Positions 38,113-47,646 of a stretch of 64,000 bases of DNA are shown piece after piece. The notes beneath the pieces were generated by a model. The model saw only the letters and a program-made list of their open reading frames with translations. It made no database searches and had not been told where the DNA came from. The stretch's first letter is position 1, and every line of letters begins with the position of its first letter. Both the position numbers and the translations under genes were made by a program. The stretch comes from Gillisia marina (GTDB lineage: Bacteria > Bacteroidota > Bacteroidia > Flavobacteriales > Flavobacteriaceae). The DNA lies in assembly GCF_000258765.1 (NCBI RefSeq), contig NZ_AJLT01000020.1, positions 1 to 64,000 of the forward strand. The letters are read 5' to 3'.

Positions 38113-38403
38113 TTATTCTGAAAGTTGAACAATACATTGATCAATTTCCCTTATTAAACCGTTTATTTTGAGCTTGGTTTCTTTCTTGTAATCATTACTG
38201 CCTAGCATCGCGTTGGCGGCTTTAAGTGTTTGAATTCTGTTCTCTGAAACCTTAAGCTCTTCAGCTAAACGTTCATTTTCAGTTTTCAAAATTGCTGATT
38301 CTTCTTGAACAGCTTTTTGAGACTGTTTCATCACTTCATACTTATGAAGCAATTTGCTAATCCTATTTTCAAGATTATCAACTATTTCTGTCAAATCACT
38401 CAT
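38113..38403 (-). CDS. Coiled-coil protein, possible ZapB-like partner
   Basis: 96 residues of nearly continuous heptad pattern, 'IVDNLENRISKLLHKYEVMKQSQKAVQEESAILKTENERLAEELKVSENRIQTLKAANAML', and a short C-terminal helix 'LKINGLIREIDQCIVQLSE'. Position next to zapA and the small coiled-coil build suggest a division accessory protein like ZapB, but no sequence identity to enteric ZapB is claimed. Cotranscribed with zapA (8-base gap). Confidence 0.85.
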   Translation of the reverse strand: MSDLTEIVDNLENRISKLLHKYEVMKQSQKAVQEESAILKTENERLAEELKVSENRIQTLKAANAMLGSNDYKKETKLKINGLIREIDQCIVQLSE

Positions 38404-38430
38404 AAAAGCTCAACGTGCTACTAATATTCA

Positions 38431-38461
38431 CAAAGTTAACATACCGCTTCAAATTTCCCAA
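38431..38461 (-). promoter_or_regulatory. Promoter of the zapB-like-zapA unit
   Basis: On the minus strand TTG (38461-38459) precedes TAACTTTG (38438-38431) by 20 bases, a good Bacteroidota sigma-A match. It lies 28 bases before the start codon at 38403. Confidence 0.6.
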
Positions 38462-38584
38462 TACTTTTAAAGCTATTTTCAAAATCGCTTAATTTTCCTC
38501 TAAGATACATTAAACCAAAGCTTTAAATATCTCTAAAAGTTTAATTATATTTATCGCCCCATAAATATGCTGTTTTATATGACC

Positions 38585-40273
38585 ATGAAGAAGACTTTCG
38601 CCCTAATATTATTGCTTTTTACAGCTGCTACACAAGCGCAATCCAAAATACCTTCAGATTTCTTTCAAAACCCTCTGAATGTAGACTTAGTACTCTCGGG
38701 TACTTTTGGAGAATTACGCTCTAATCACTTCCATTCCGGAATGGATATAAAGACCCAACAGCGAGAAGGATTGCCAGTTGTAGCTGCGGCAGATGGTTTT
38801 GTTAGCCGGATTAACATTCAGCATTACGGCTACGGGAAAGCACTTTACATCCAGCATCCAAACGGTTACACAACTGTGTATGGGCATCTTCAAAAATTTT
38901 CTCCGGAAATAGAAGCTTATATCAAAAAGCAACAATACGCGAAAGAAACCTATGAAATTGAGCTTTTCCCAAAGGCAGACGAATTAAAAGTTACTGCCAG
39001 TGAACTGGTTGCGCTTAGCGGAAATACCGGCGGAAGTGGCGGTCCACATTTACATTTTGAAATAAGAGATGGGCAACAACGCCCTATGAATCCTAAATTA
39101 TTCGGAATTGAAATTAAGGATACTCAAGCCCCTACCGTAAACAGCTTATATGTATATCCTTTAGGTGAGAATGCCCACGTTAATGGCTCTGGAGAGCGAC
39201 AACGAGTTAAACTTACACTTCTTAAAGATGGATCTTTTAAGGCTGAACAGTTGAATGCCTGTGGCGAGATTGCATTTGGTGTGAATACGGTAGATAAGCA
39301 AGATGGGGCACCAAACAACAATGGAATTTATCAGATAGATGCAGTGTTAAATGGAGACTCCATTTTTCAGCTAAATTTCGATCGGTTTTCATTTTCAGAA
39401 ACACGTCATTTAAATCAAATGATAGATTATGAGTATTTCAGCAATAATAAAAGCAGGATCACACGGCTTTACGTACAACCTAGCAATCCGCTTAGTGTTT
39501 ACCGAAATGTGGTAGATAAAGGAACAATTACTATTCAAGATAGTTTAACCTATTTATACAATATTACGATTCGTGATTTTGCCGGGAACGAACGCTTGAT
39601 CCGAGTACCAATCAAAGGCGAGCAACCTACCGATAAAATTTCAAAAAAAATCAATGAGACCGATTATCTTGTAAAGGCTAATGAAGCATTTAATGTTGAA
39701 GAGAATGGGATTGATGTATATATCCCAAAAGGAAGTTTATATGAAGACACCTATTTAGATATTTCATTTACAGGGGATACTATTCATTTTCATCAAGACG
39801 ATACTCCCATCCACAGCAATATCACCATAGGTTTTAATGTTAGCGAGTATTCTGAAGAAAATAAGGAAAAGATGTTTATTGCCCGATTGGGATATCGTGG
39901 AAGACCAAGCTATTCTTCCACCTACAAAAAAGGAAATAGGTTCACTACGGGAGTTCGCACTTTTGGAGACTATACCTTAGTTGCCGATATTAAACCACCT
40001 TTCATCTCACCTGTGAATTTTAAAGACGGACAGTGGATTTCCAGTAACAACAATATAAAGGTTAGAATAACCGACGATCTTTCAGGAATAAAAAGCTATC
40101 GTGCTACCGTTAATGGGAAATTTATTTTAATGGAATATGAATATAAAAACAATACTTTAACTCATGACTTTAGTGATGCCGTTGTTACAGATACTGAAAA
40201 TAAATTGAAAGTGATCGTAACAGATAACGTTGGTAATAGCAATACGTACGAGGCTACTTTCTTTAGGAAATAA
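38585..40273 (+). CDS. M23 family metallopeptidase (LytM-like), exported
   Basis: 562 residues from ATG 38585, which yields signal peptide 'MKKTFALILLLFTAATQAQ'; two upstream in-frame Met codons give poorer leaders. The LytM domain has 'SNHFHSGMDIKTQ' (first zinc ligands H, D), 'IQHPNGYTTVYGHLQ' and 'GGPHLHFEIRDG' (HxH), so the zinc site is intact. The C-terminal half is beta-rich with 'DDLSGIKSYRATVNGKFI', an Ig-like segment. Such enzymes trim peptidoglycan. Intact single gene with a repeat copy downstream. Confidence 0.93.
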   Translation: MKKTFALILLLFTAATQAQSKIPSDFFQNPLNVDLVLSGTFGELRSNHFHSGMDIKTQQREGLPVVAAADGFVSRINIQHYGYGKALYIQHPNGYTTVYGHLQKFSPEIEAYIKKQQYAKETYEIELFPKADELKVTASELVALSGNTGGSGGPHLHFEIRDGQQRPMNPKLFGIEIKDTQAPTVNSLYVYPLGENAHVNGSGERQRVKLTLLKDGSFKAEQLNACGEIAFGVNTVDKQDGAPNNNGIYQIDAVLNGDSIFQLNFDRFSFSETRHLNQMIDYEYFSNNKSRITRLYVQPSNPLSVYRNVVDKGTITIQDSLTYLYNITIRDFAGNERLIRVPIKGEQPTDKISKKINETDYLVKANEAFNVEENGIDVYIPKGSLYEDTYLDISFTGDTIHFHQDDTPIHSNITIGFNVSEYSEENKEKMFIARLGYRGRPSYSSTYKKGNRFTTGVRTFGDYTLVADIKPPFISPVNFKDGQWISSNNNIKVRITDDLSGIKSYRATVNGKFILMEYEYKNNTLTHDFSDAVVTDTENKLKVIVTDNVGNSNTYEATFFRK

Positions 40274-40289
40274 GATTTTTTATAACGAA

Positions 40290-40480
40290 TGTCATCCTGA
40301 GCCTGCCGAAGGATCTCAATAAAACAGCATCAATTTAGCTTGAGATCCTACTAGGGCTAAGTCAAGGTAACAATAGAAAAGAGCTGTCATTCTGAAGGGA
40401 ACGCAGTGGACTAAAGAATCTCAATACAAGGGGAACAATTTTACTAGAAACCCACTCAACGCCGGGATGACATATGAATA
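40290..40480. repeat. Degenerate interspersed repeat, copy 2
   Basis: Fills the gap between the M23 and cysteine desulfurase genes. It contains GTCATCCTGAGCCTGCCGAA then GGATCTCAATA, an inverted TTGAGATCCT, a second GTCATTCTGAAGGGAACGCA, GAATCTCAATAC and finally CGCCGGGATGACAT. The direct and inverted words make it a composite of at least two copies of the same element. Confidence 0.7.
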
Positions 40481-40503
40481 GAATTGTCGATCATTCAAAA
40501 ATC

Positions 40504-41652
40504 TTAACTCTCTATAAACTCTTTTAAGACAGAGATCACATAGTCCAACTCTTCTTTCGTGTTGAATCTAGAGAATGAAAACCTGAGCGAAGGCTTACTC
40601 ATATCTTCTTCAGAAAGAAAAGCGCTTAAAACATGAGAGCCTTTATCACTTCCACTCTGGCAAGCAGATCCTTTAGAACATGCAATTCCCTTAAGATCTA
40701 ATTGAAATAACAGCATCAACGCTTTTTCCGGTGGAATTGGCAAACAGATATTCACCAAAGTATAAGTGCTTCTAGAAAAATCTTTGCAGTTTCCGTTGAA
40801 TTTCACTCCGGGAATATGTTCTTCTAATTGCTCTATAAAATAAGTTTTTAAAGAACTTACATAAGCCTTCTCTTCCTCTAAATTAGCATACGCCAATTTA
40901 AAAGCTTCTTCCAGCCCAACGATATTATGCACACTTTCTGTTCCGGCGCGATGTCCACGTTCCTGTTCCCCTCCAAAGATCAAAGGTTTAAGTCCGCTGT
41001 TTTTACGAATAAATGCAAATCCAACACCTTTTGGTCCGTGGAATTTATGAGCACTTACGGCAGTAAAATCGATCGGCGTTGCCTTCAAATCCATCGTATA
41101 ATGACCAATAGATTGCACAGCGTCACAATGAAACAAAGCTTTGTGTTCTTTACATAAGGTTCCAACTTTTTGGACGTCCAGCAAGTTTCCGATCTCATTG
41201 TTCACATGCATCAAACTCACTAAAGTCTTTGCTTCAGAACCGCTTAATAATTCTTCTAAATGAGAAAGATCTACATTACCTGTAGCATCTATATTTACAT
41301 AATCTACCTCGATCTCGTAACATTCTTTAAGCTGATTTACTGTGTATAAAACTGCATGATGTTCAATTTTAGAGGTGATAATTCTTTTCACTCCAAGATC
41401 CCGAACAGCAGAATTCAGCGCTAAATTATCGGCTTCAGTTCCGCCTGAAGTGAAGATAATTTCAGCCGCCGTTACGTTTAAAATATTGGCAATCGTCTTT
41501 CTAGCGTTTTCAATTAAAGATTTAGATGATCTACCATAACTATGTGTGGAAGAAGGATTTCCGTAAAAATCTTTCATTACACTTGTCATTTTATCTATAA
41601 CTTCATCACGCATTTGCGTGGTCGCGGCACTATCTAAGTATACTTTTCTCAT
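40504..41652 (-). CDS. Cysteine desulfurase (NifS/IscS-like)
   Basis: 382 residues from ATG 41652. A PLP class V aminotransferase: 'YLDSAATTQMRDEV', 'FTSGGTEADNLALN', 'SLMHVNNEIGNLLDV', 'FHCDAVQSIGHY', the PLP Lys in 'AVSAHKFHGPKGVGFAFI', 'GGEQERGHRAGTESVHNIVG' and the persulfide Cys in 'GSACQSGSDKGSHVL'. It moves sulfur from cysteine for Fe-S cluster and tRNA thiolation. No scaffold genes flank it, so I leave the gene symbol open. Confidence 0.94.
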   Translation of the reverse strand: MRKVYLDSAATTQMRDEVIDKMTSVMKDFYGNPSSTHSYGRSSKSLIENARKTIANILNVTAAEIIFTSGGTEADNLALNSAVRDLGVKRIITSKIEHHAVLYTVNQLKECYEIEVDYVNIDATGNVDLSHLEELLSGSEAKTLVSLMHVNNEIGNLLDVQKVGTLCKEHKALFHCDAVQSIGHYTMDLKATPIDFTAVSAHKFHGPKGVGFAFIRKNSGLKPLIFGGEQERGHRAGTESVHNIVGLEEAFKLAYANLEEEKAYVSSLKTYFIEQLEEHIPGVKFNGNCKDFSRSTYTLVNICLPIPPEKALMLLFQLDLKGIACSKGSACQSGSDKGSHVLSAFLSEEDMSKPSLRFSFSRFNTKEELDYVISVLKEFIES

Positions 41653-41716
41653 CGGGGACAAAAATAAAAGAAATAAAATTATTTTAAGGATGCTCTGCTA
41701 TAAAATCCTAATGCTT

Positions 41717-41724
41717 TATTTTTG
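41717..41724 (+). promoter_or_regulatory. Candidate -7 element for the calcium-binding lipoprotein gene
   Basis: TATTTTTG matches TAnnTTTG and lies 15 bases before the start codon, so any leader would be very short. No clear -33 element. Confidence 0.45.
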
Positions 41725-41739
41725 TTGAAAATGGAAGCT

Positions 41740-42681
41740 ATGCGTAATTACTTTTATATCCTTTTTTTATTTGTTGGTTTCACCTCATGTGATGATGGTG
41801 ATATCATAATAAATAATTTTGATTTTGAGGATGCAACTTTAACAAGTTGTAAAAAAGCAGGGAAAGCAAAAGTTCTATATATCATTAATAATGACGATAT
41901 ATTTGAAACAATTTCTCTTCAAGCTACGAATACGGCTTTCTCTGAGGAGGCAGATGTTCTAAGTACCAATACTTCCAGTGATATTAGATTTGATCTTTCT
42001 ACTTCAAATAAGCTTACTTACCGAACTTATGATGGTACGGTGCCACCAAATTACTTTTGTTCAGATATTCCGCCAAGCAATCCTAAGGTAAATGAAGAGT
42101 TTATTAGTGTTGGTGGAACAGTTGTAATTAACACTATCGCAGAATTTAATTCCACAGATAAAGATGGAGATGGAGTACCTGATGCTGAAGAATTAGATGA
42201 AGATACTGATGGGGATGGAATTATGAATGTTGATGACAATGATGATGATGGAGATAATATACTTACGTCTACAGAAATAGCAAATTTTAATGAGGATGCT
42301 GTTAATGAAGATGGATATAGAGATACTGATGAAGATGGTACTGCAAATTATCTAGACGACGATGATGACAATGATACTGTAAAAACAAAACGTGAAGTTT
42401 CAGAGGAATCTCAAGATCCTACTGCTCCAGAAAACAGAAACGCTGATGGACTGGCGAATTATTTAAATCCACTAATTAAAGATGAATTTACAGGAGAAAT
42501 AGCAATCGTACCAAATGTGATAAGTGTCACTTATAGGTCTTCTATTATCATACAAAACTTACAATTACAAAATCAAAATGGAAGCGGAGAAGTGATTTCT
42601 TTTGAAACCTATGATTTAGGAGATTTTATTTCAGCAACAACATTAATTACAAGCCCAACACCTGCTAATACCGATAATTAA
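41740..42681 (+). CDS. Lipoprotein with thrombospondin type 3 (calcium-binding) repeats
   Basis: 313 residues from ATG 41740. The lipobox is 'FVGFTSC' (+1 Cys) followed by DDGDIIIN. The middle (about 145-240) is rich in Asp and carries repeats such as 'DKDGDGVPDAEELDEDTDGDG', 'DDNDDDGDNILTSTEI', 'GYRDTDEDGTANYLDDDDDND', the calcium-binding type 3 fold. A start at 41731 or the TTG codons before it would precede the same leader. Surface lipoprotein of unknown role. The gene overlaps the convergent Smr-domain gene by four bases. Confidence 0.85.
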   Translation: MRNYFYILFLFVGFTSCDDGDIIINNFDFEDATLTSCKKAGKAKVLYIINNDDIFETISLQATNTAFSEEADVLSTNTSSDIRFDLSTSNKLTYRTYDGTVPPNYFCSDIPPSNPKVNEEFISVGGTVVINTIAEFNSTDKDGDGVPDAEELDEDTDGDGIMNVDDNDDDGDNILTSTEIANFNEDAVNEDGYRDTDEDGTANYLDDDDDNDTVKTKREVSEESQDPTAPENRNADGLANYLNPLIKDEFTGEIAIVPNVISVTYRSSIIIQNLQLQNQNGSGEVISFETYDLGDFISATTLITSPTPANTDN

Positions 42682-43229
42682 GAGTTCTGATAAATATAAA
42701 CCTCGGTAGCACCTAGGCCATATTTCTGAAAATTTGCATCGTAAAATTTAAGATTGTCATATCTACTTAGCAGATAATCTAGCTCTGCTTTTAATACACC
42801 CTCGCCCACTCCGTGGATAAACACGATCTTTGGAATGCGTTTAGAAATTGCAAAGTTAATTTGTCGTTTGGCGGTATCTAGCTGAATGTTTAAAATATCA
42901 AAATTGCTCATTCCTCTAAAAGAATTTACCAATTTTTCAATATGCAGATCAACTTCCATAGGTGGAGCACTACGATCTTTCGACTTCACCTTTTCAGCTT
43001 TAATCCTCTTAGTTGGCTGCTTTTCTTTGATTATTTGTGATATAGAAATATTTTCTGAAGCGATCATACTACTTTGCTCCTCCTCTATCTTAACTAATTC
43101 TGATGCATCAAATTCCATTAAAAACCCTTCAGAAGTTTCAACATAGATAATAGCTCCATCTATATTAATCACCTTTCCTTCCAAAGCGTCATCCAAAACC
43201 TCTACCTTATCGTTTACTTGAAATTTCAT
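42678..43229 (-). CDS. Smr-domain (MutS2-like) protein
   Basis: 183 residues. An N-terminal DUF2027-like beta region 'QVNDKVEVLDDALEGKVINIDGAIIYVE' is followed by a charged linker and a C-terminal Smr domain with 'EVDLHIEKL' and 'KIVFIHGVGEGVLKAELDYLL' (the HGxGxG signature). Smr domains act as DNA or RNA nucleases. The last residues 'GLGATEVYIY' complete the domain. The start codon overlaps the end of the upstream 70-residue gene by four bases. Confidence 0.9.
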   Translation of the reverse strand: MKFQVNDKVEVLDDALEGKVINIDGAIIYVETSEGFLMEFDASELVKIEEEQSSMIASENISISQIIKEKQPTKRIKAEKVKSKDRSAPPMEVDLHIEKLVNSFRGMSNFDILNIQLDTAKRQINFAISKRIPKIVFIHGVGEGVLKAELDYLLSRYDNLKFYDANFQKYGLGATEVYIYQNS

Positions 43230-43438
43230 ATTTCAGGTTTTTCTTCATTATTATCATCTTCATCATCCTTAGTTTCCACCCAAAAATTCGTTGCTCGGTA
43301 CAATCCAAACATAATGATAACCAAACCTAAGATTTGCAAATACTTATTGCTATCCTCTCCGGAAATAGTATAAATCATTATTGCTCCTCCAATAACAATA
43401 AGTATTGTATTGATTATTTGACCGTATTTTTTATTCAT
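43226..43438 (-). CDS. Small two-helix membrane protein
   Basis: 70 residues with two predicted membrane helices ('IINTILIVIGGAIMIYTI' and 'YLQILGLVIIMFGLYRATNF') and an acidic C-terminus 'DDEDDNNEEKPEI'. Overlap with the Smr-domain gene (ATGA) indicates coupling. I do not recognise the family. Confidence 0.75.
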   Translation of the reverse strand: MNKKYGQIINTILIVIGGAIMIYTISGEDSNKYLQILGLVIIMFGLYRATNFWVETKDDEDDNNEEKPEI

Positions 43439-43524
43439 AATCCATTGATAATTAACACTTAAAATACCAAATAGTTTATTATTCGATTAAATAAAAACCT
43501 ATTTTTAATTAAAATTTTAAGGTG

Positions 43525-45280
43525 ATGAGGCAAATATACATTTTAGTACTATTTATTGTACCATTCGTTGCACATTGTCAGCTAAGCATTCAACCTTATC
43601 AAAATTCAGATACTTACTTGTATTCTGAAGGAGCACTAGTATTTGTAGAGCAAGAACTCAATTTAATTCGTAATACTGGCGAAAATCCAAAACCAAACCT
43701 TTACTTAAGAAATGAAGCGCAGCTAATTCAAGGAAAATCCAATTCTAAAAATACTGGAGATGGAACCATTTCGTTGTATCAAGAAGGAGATGCAAGTAAT
43801 TTCACTTATAATTATTGGAGCATGCCTGTTAGTAGTACTGGTTCTAATAATAGCTTCGGAAAACTATTTTTCGATCCCATTACTAAACTTGAAAGCATAC
43901 CGGCGATAATTACATCAGACTACAATGGAACTTCTCAACCTTTAACCATTTCCAATAAATGGATTTATAAATTTTCCGGAACTGACTATTCAGATTGGCA
44001 TTTTATTGGGAATAATTTCAGTATTCAACCGGGAGAAGGCTTTACTATGAAAGGGGTGAGCGGAACAAATACCGCTGTAAACATTTACAATATCTATAAC
44101 AATCCTGGGAATAAGCAACGTTATGACTTTCAAGGAAGACCAAATTCCGGTGTTTATGAGTTAAATATTAACGAAGGCGACAGTAAACTTATAGGAAATC
44201 CATATCCTTCTGCATTAGATCTTAATGCTTTTCTTCAGGACAACACCAGCACTACAGGAATTGCCTATTTCTGGGATTCAAAAAATGTAGCCTCACATTA
44301 TTTAAAAGAATACGAAGGAGGATATGGAGTTTACTCTCCCGGTGCAGGGATTTACGGCTACGTCCCGGCGATCTTCAACAAATTTGGAGGCAATGGTGAC
44401 ATACTATCTGAAACAGGGATAATAGGAGCTTATTACGCTAGAAGATTCTCTCCGGTAGGTCAAGGCTTCATCGTTATTGGAAGTCAGGATGGAAAAATAA
44501 CATTCGATAATAAATATCGGAGCTTTATTAAAGAAGATCAGCTGTTATCTGAATTCAAATCTAAAAAATTGAGTTCAAAAAAACGTCGAAACGGAAGAGT
44601 TTCCAATGCTAAGGCTGAATATTGAATTGCAGAATAACTATATCAGACAACTCCTTTTAGTCCTACGCGATAATGCTACTAAATTTGCAGACCACGCCAT
44701 GGACGCGATTAACCCCGAATTTTTAAGCTCAGATGCAGGCTGGTTGATAAATGATGACAATTACCTTATCAATATACAGCCATTGGATGAGCTGGAAGAA
44801 ATTCCACTTTTTGTAGTCCTCGCAGAAGCTTCCGATTTGGTTTTTAGTATTGTTGAAATAAAAGGAATTAAATCTGATGTATTTCTACTAGACACTTCAA
44901 ACAATAAGTACTACAATCTAAACAGCGGCTTAATTAAAATCTCTTTAGATGCAGGTGATTATTCAGAAAGATTTAAACTCACCTATACAAACAAAGAGCA
45001 AGTCTATATAAATTGGGAGGTTGTAAAAGACATCAATAATTTCAGCATTTTTCAAAACAATCCCGAATCGAGATTAGAAATAAGAATTCCCGAAAAATCG
45101 ATTCCAAGAGATATTGTGCTTTATGACAGCTTAGGCAAGAAGATTCTAGAGAAAAAAGGGATCACTCATGAGAATTATCATGAATTTTCAACCAGAAAAT
45201 TAAGCAAAGGCTTATATATTCTTAAAATAACGAATAAAGATGCTACGATAATTTCCAAAAAAGTGATAATTTCAAATTGA
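43525..45280 (+). CDS. T9SS type A sorting domain protein (frame interrupted once)
   Basis: ATG 43525 gives signal peptide 'ILVLFIVPFVAHCQ'. The N-terminal part contains 'IQPGEGFTMKGVSG' and 'KLIGNPYPSALDLNAFL', typical of Bacteroidota secreted proteins. The A7 run 44577-44583 breaks the frame; with six A the sequence SSKNVETEEFPMLRLNIE joins to a second half ending in a Por-secretion C-terminal domain: 'PRDIVLYDSLGKKILEK' and 'LSKGLYILKITNKDATIISKKVIISN'. The repaired protein is about 584 residues. It is exported through the outer membrane by the type IX system; activity unknown. Confidence 0.87.
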
Positions 45281-45364
45281 TTTAAAGATCTCGGGAAATC
45301 CCACGAGTTCTGTTCCTTCATATAGGAACGAGAATATAAACTCTGAATGAGGGAAATTGAAATT

Positions 45365-45650
45365 ATGGAAGAGCTATTACTTCCCTGTCTAAACAAACAA
45401 CTTTTTGACATCGACTGTTATGGCTGCGGTGGGCAGCGTTCTATTCTATTATTATTGAAAGGTGATTTTCATGGAGCATTTTTTTATGTTTCCGGCTATC
45501 TATCCCATAATAATTCTTTTCGGTTTTATTATTTTCAACCTTTTCTATAGATTTCAAAAAGATTACTTCATCAAAATAACACTTATACTTATCACTGCAA
45601 TTACGTTAGCTGTGAGCTATATAATTAAAATGTATTATTTTTTCAACTAA
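45365..45650 (+). CDS. DUF2752-like membrane protein (frame interrupted once)
   Basis: The start codon is ATG 45365 (alternatively 45347). The text CYGCGGQRSILLLLKGDFHG is the C(P)GC..QR signature of DUF2752. The T7 run 45479-45485 shifts the frame; with six T the protein continues MFPAIYPIIILFGFII and 'IKITLILITAITLAVSYIIKMYYFF', giving about 94 residues and two or three membrane helices, as expected. It is followed after 26 bases by a CCC-motif membrane protein gene, a common pairing in flavobacteria. Function unknown. Confidence 0.82.
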
Positions 45651-45676
45651 AACCAACTAATAAACGAATTCAACTT

Positions 45677-46009
45677 ATGGAATTAAACAAACAAGAATTA
45701 CCTAACGCTACGCTTATATTAATTTTAGGAATACTATCTATTTTAGGATGCTGCTGCTATGGGGTTGTAGGTGTAATATTTGGAATTATAACATTAGTCT
45801 TAGCTAAAAAAGCTATGGAAATTTATAATGCTAATCCGGAAATGTATTTGGGATATCAAAATGTAAAAATAGGACGAATTCTAGCAATCATTGGACTGGT
45901 GTTGAGCGCACTATTTTTATTAGCATGTATTGCGATGCTGATATTTTTTGGTGGTATGGAAGGTTTGGAGGAATTTCAGCGTGAAATGATAGAGAAACAA
46001 GGAATGTAA
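45677..46009 (+). CDS. CCC motif membrane protein
   Basis: 110 residues with a CCC triplet in the first helix ('LILGILSILGCCCYGVVGVIFGIITLVLAKKA'), a short loop 'EIYNANPEMYLGYQNVKIGRILA' and a second helix. This matches the group called 'CCC motif membrane protein' in Bacteroidota, related to DUF4190-like membrane proteins. It forms a pair with the DUF2752-like gene just upstream and is closed by a terminator. Confidence 0.85.
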   Translation: MELNKQELPNATLILILGILSILGCCCYGVVGVIFGIITLVLAKKAMEIYNANPEMYLGYQNVKIGRILAIIGLVLSALFLLACIAMLIFFGGMEGLEEFQREMIEKQGM

Positions 46010-46020
46010 TTTTAAAACAT

Positions 46021-46059
46021 AAAAAAAAGCCCTGAAAATATAATATTTCCAGGGCTTTC
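46021..46059 (+). terminator. Terminator after the CCC motif gene
   Basis: A stem AAAGCCCTGAAAAT with its near complement ATTTCCAGGGCTTT lies 12 bases after the stop codon at 46009. The downstream tail is moderately T-rich (TCTATTTG). Confidence 0.82.
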
Positions 46060-46154
46060 TATTTGTATTAAGATTTATAGAGGTCAGTAGATAACTACAT
46101 ACGATTTTTATTAATTATTTTGTTGATTTTTAAATAGTTAAAACAATTCGTATT

Positions 46155-46225
46155 GTCCGTTTGAGGGCAGTCGAGAACTTTTCAGTTTAAAAAGGAGGTT
46201 TCGACTCCGCTCAACCTGACATCCC
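46155..46225. repeat. Degenerate interspersed repeat, copy 3
   Basis: TTTGAGGGCAGTCGAGAACT and GTTTCGACTCCGCTCAACCT about 30 bases on are inverted relatives and share words with the other copies (TCGAGA, TTTCGACT, CTCAACCTGACATCC). It lies between the CCC-motif gene and hisS. Confidence 0.55.
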
Positions 46226-46275
46226 AACTACACATTATAATTTTGATATGAAAATAAATACTGACATCTAAAGAT

Positions 46276-47646
46276 TTATTTCAATCGTTCTATCATTGCG
46301 TCTAAAGCTATTTTTTCCTGATCTCCGGAAACCATGTCTTTAAGTCCGTAAACTTGATTATTTATCTCTTCTTCTCCTGCAAGCACTACAAATGGAATTT
46401 CCCGCCTATTAGCATAATTCATTTGTTTCTTCATCTTGGCTGCATCCGGATAAATTTCCGCAGCGATTCCTGCATCCCTTAATTTTTGAACGGCCTTTAA
46501 TCCATAAAGAGCTTCCTTTTCTCCGAAATTGATAAATAACACTTTTGTATTAGCAGTAACGGTATCAGGGAAAAGATCGAGTTCTTCCAAGACAAGATAA
46601 ATTCTATCCAATCCGAATGAAATTCCGACTCCGCTCATATCTTTTAATCCGAAGATACCCGTAAGATCATCATATCGTCCACCTCCACCAATAGAACCCA
46701 TCTTGACAGTTGCAGGTGGTGCAACTTCAAAAATAGCTCCTGTGTAATAGTTTAAACCTCGCGCTAAAGTGACATCCAAATCAAGAATGGCAGATTTTAA
46801 AGGCATTTCAGAAATCACATTCTGAATAAATTCCAATTCCTCCACACCTTTCATTCCTATTTCTGAGTTGGAAAGAATTCCCTTCAACACTGCTACTTTT
46901 TCTCCAAAGCTACCTTTCAGTCCAAAAATTGGTTGAATATTCTTTAATGCTTCCAAAGAAATTCCTTTTTCCAGCATCTCTTTTTTTACACCTTCTTCTC
47001 CTATTTTATCGAGCTTATCTAATGCTACCGTAAAATCAATTAATTTGTCTTGCTCCCCAATTACTTCAGCAAAACCAGATAATACCTTTCTATTATTAAG
47101 TTTTATAGTAACCCCTTTCAGATTAAGCCCAGTAAATACTTCATCATACAACTGAATAAATTCTACTTCTTGCCATAAGCTGTTACTACCTACAACATCT
47201 GCATCACACTGAAAAAACTCTCTAAACCTTCCTCTCTGTGGTCTATCTGCTCTCCATACCGGCTGTATCTGGTAGCGCTTAAACGGGAACTCCACCTCAC
47301 TTTGATGTTGTACCACATATCTTGCAAAAGGGACCGTAAGATCGTACCTCAATGCCTTTTCACTAATAGAAGGCGTAAGTTTTAAACTGTCAGAATTTTT
47401 ATAAGCTTCTTGGTCAGCTTTTTTAAGAAAATCACCTGAATTCAAAATTTTAAAAATCAGTCGATCTCCTTCTTCCCCATACTTTCCCATTAAAGTATCT
47501 GAATTTTCAAAACTTGGAGTCTCAATAGGCTGAAATCCGAATTTTTCGAATTGTGCTTTAATGGTATTCATTATATAAGTACGTTTTGAAACTTCTATTG
47601 GAGAAAAATCTCTGGTACCTTTAGGGATCGATGGTTTTTGTGCCAT
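46276..47646 (-). CDS. hisS: Histidyl-tRNA synthetase
   Basis: 456 residues, class II. 'IPKGTRDFSPIEVSKR', motif 2 'RYQIQPVWRADRPQRGRFREFFQCDADVVG', 'LRYDLTVPFARYV', the histidine-specific 'ARGLNYYTGAIFEV', 'GGGGRYDDLTGIFG' and motif 3 'GVGISFGLDRIYLVL' are all intact. The C-terminal anticodon domain follows ('VLFINFGEKEALYGLKAVQKLRDAGIAAEIYPD'). It charges tRNA-His. Single gene with a repeat on either side. Confidence 0.97.
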   Translation of the reverse strand: MAQKPSIPKGTRDFSPIEVSKRTYIMNTIKAQFEKFGFQPIETPSFENSDTLMGKYGEEGDRLIFKILNSGDFLKKADQEAYKNSDSLKLTPSISEKALRYDLTVPFARYVVQHQSEVEFPFKRYQIQPVWRADRPQRGRFREFFQCDADVVGSNSLWQEVEFIQLYDEVFTGLNLKGVTIKLNNRKVLSGFAEVIGEQDKLIDFTVALDKLDKIGEEGVKKEMLEKGISLEALKNIQPIFGLKGSFGEKVAVLKGILSNSEIGMKGVEELEFIQNVISEMPLKSAILDLDVTLARGLNYYTGAIFEVAPPATVKMGSIGGGGRYDDLTGIFGLKDMSGVGISFGLDRIYLVLEELDLFPDTVTANTKVLFINFGEKEALYGLKAVQKLRDAGIAAEIYPDAAKMKKQMNYANRREIPFVVLAGEEEINNQVYGLKDMVSGDQEKIALDAMIERLK

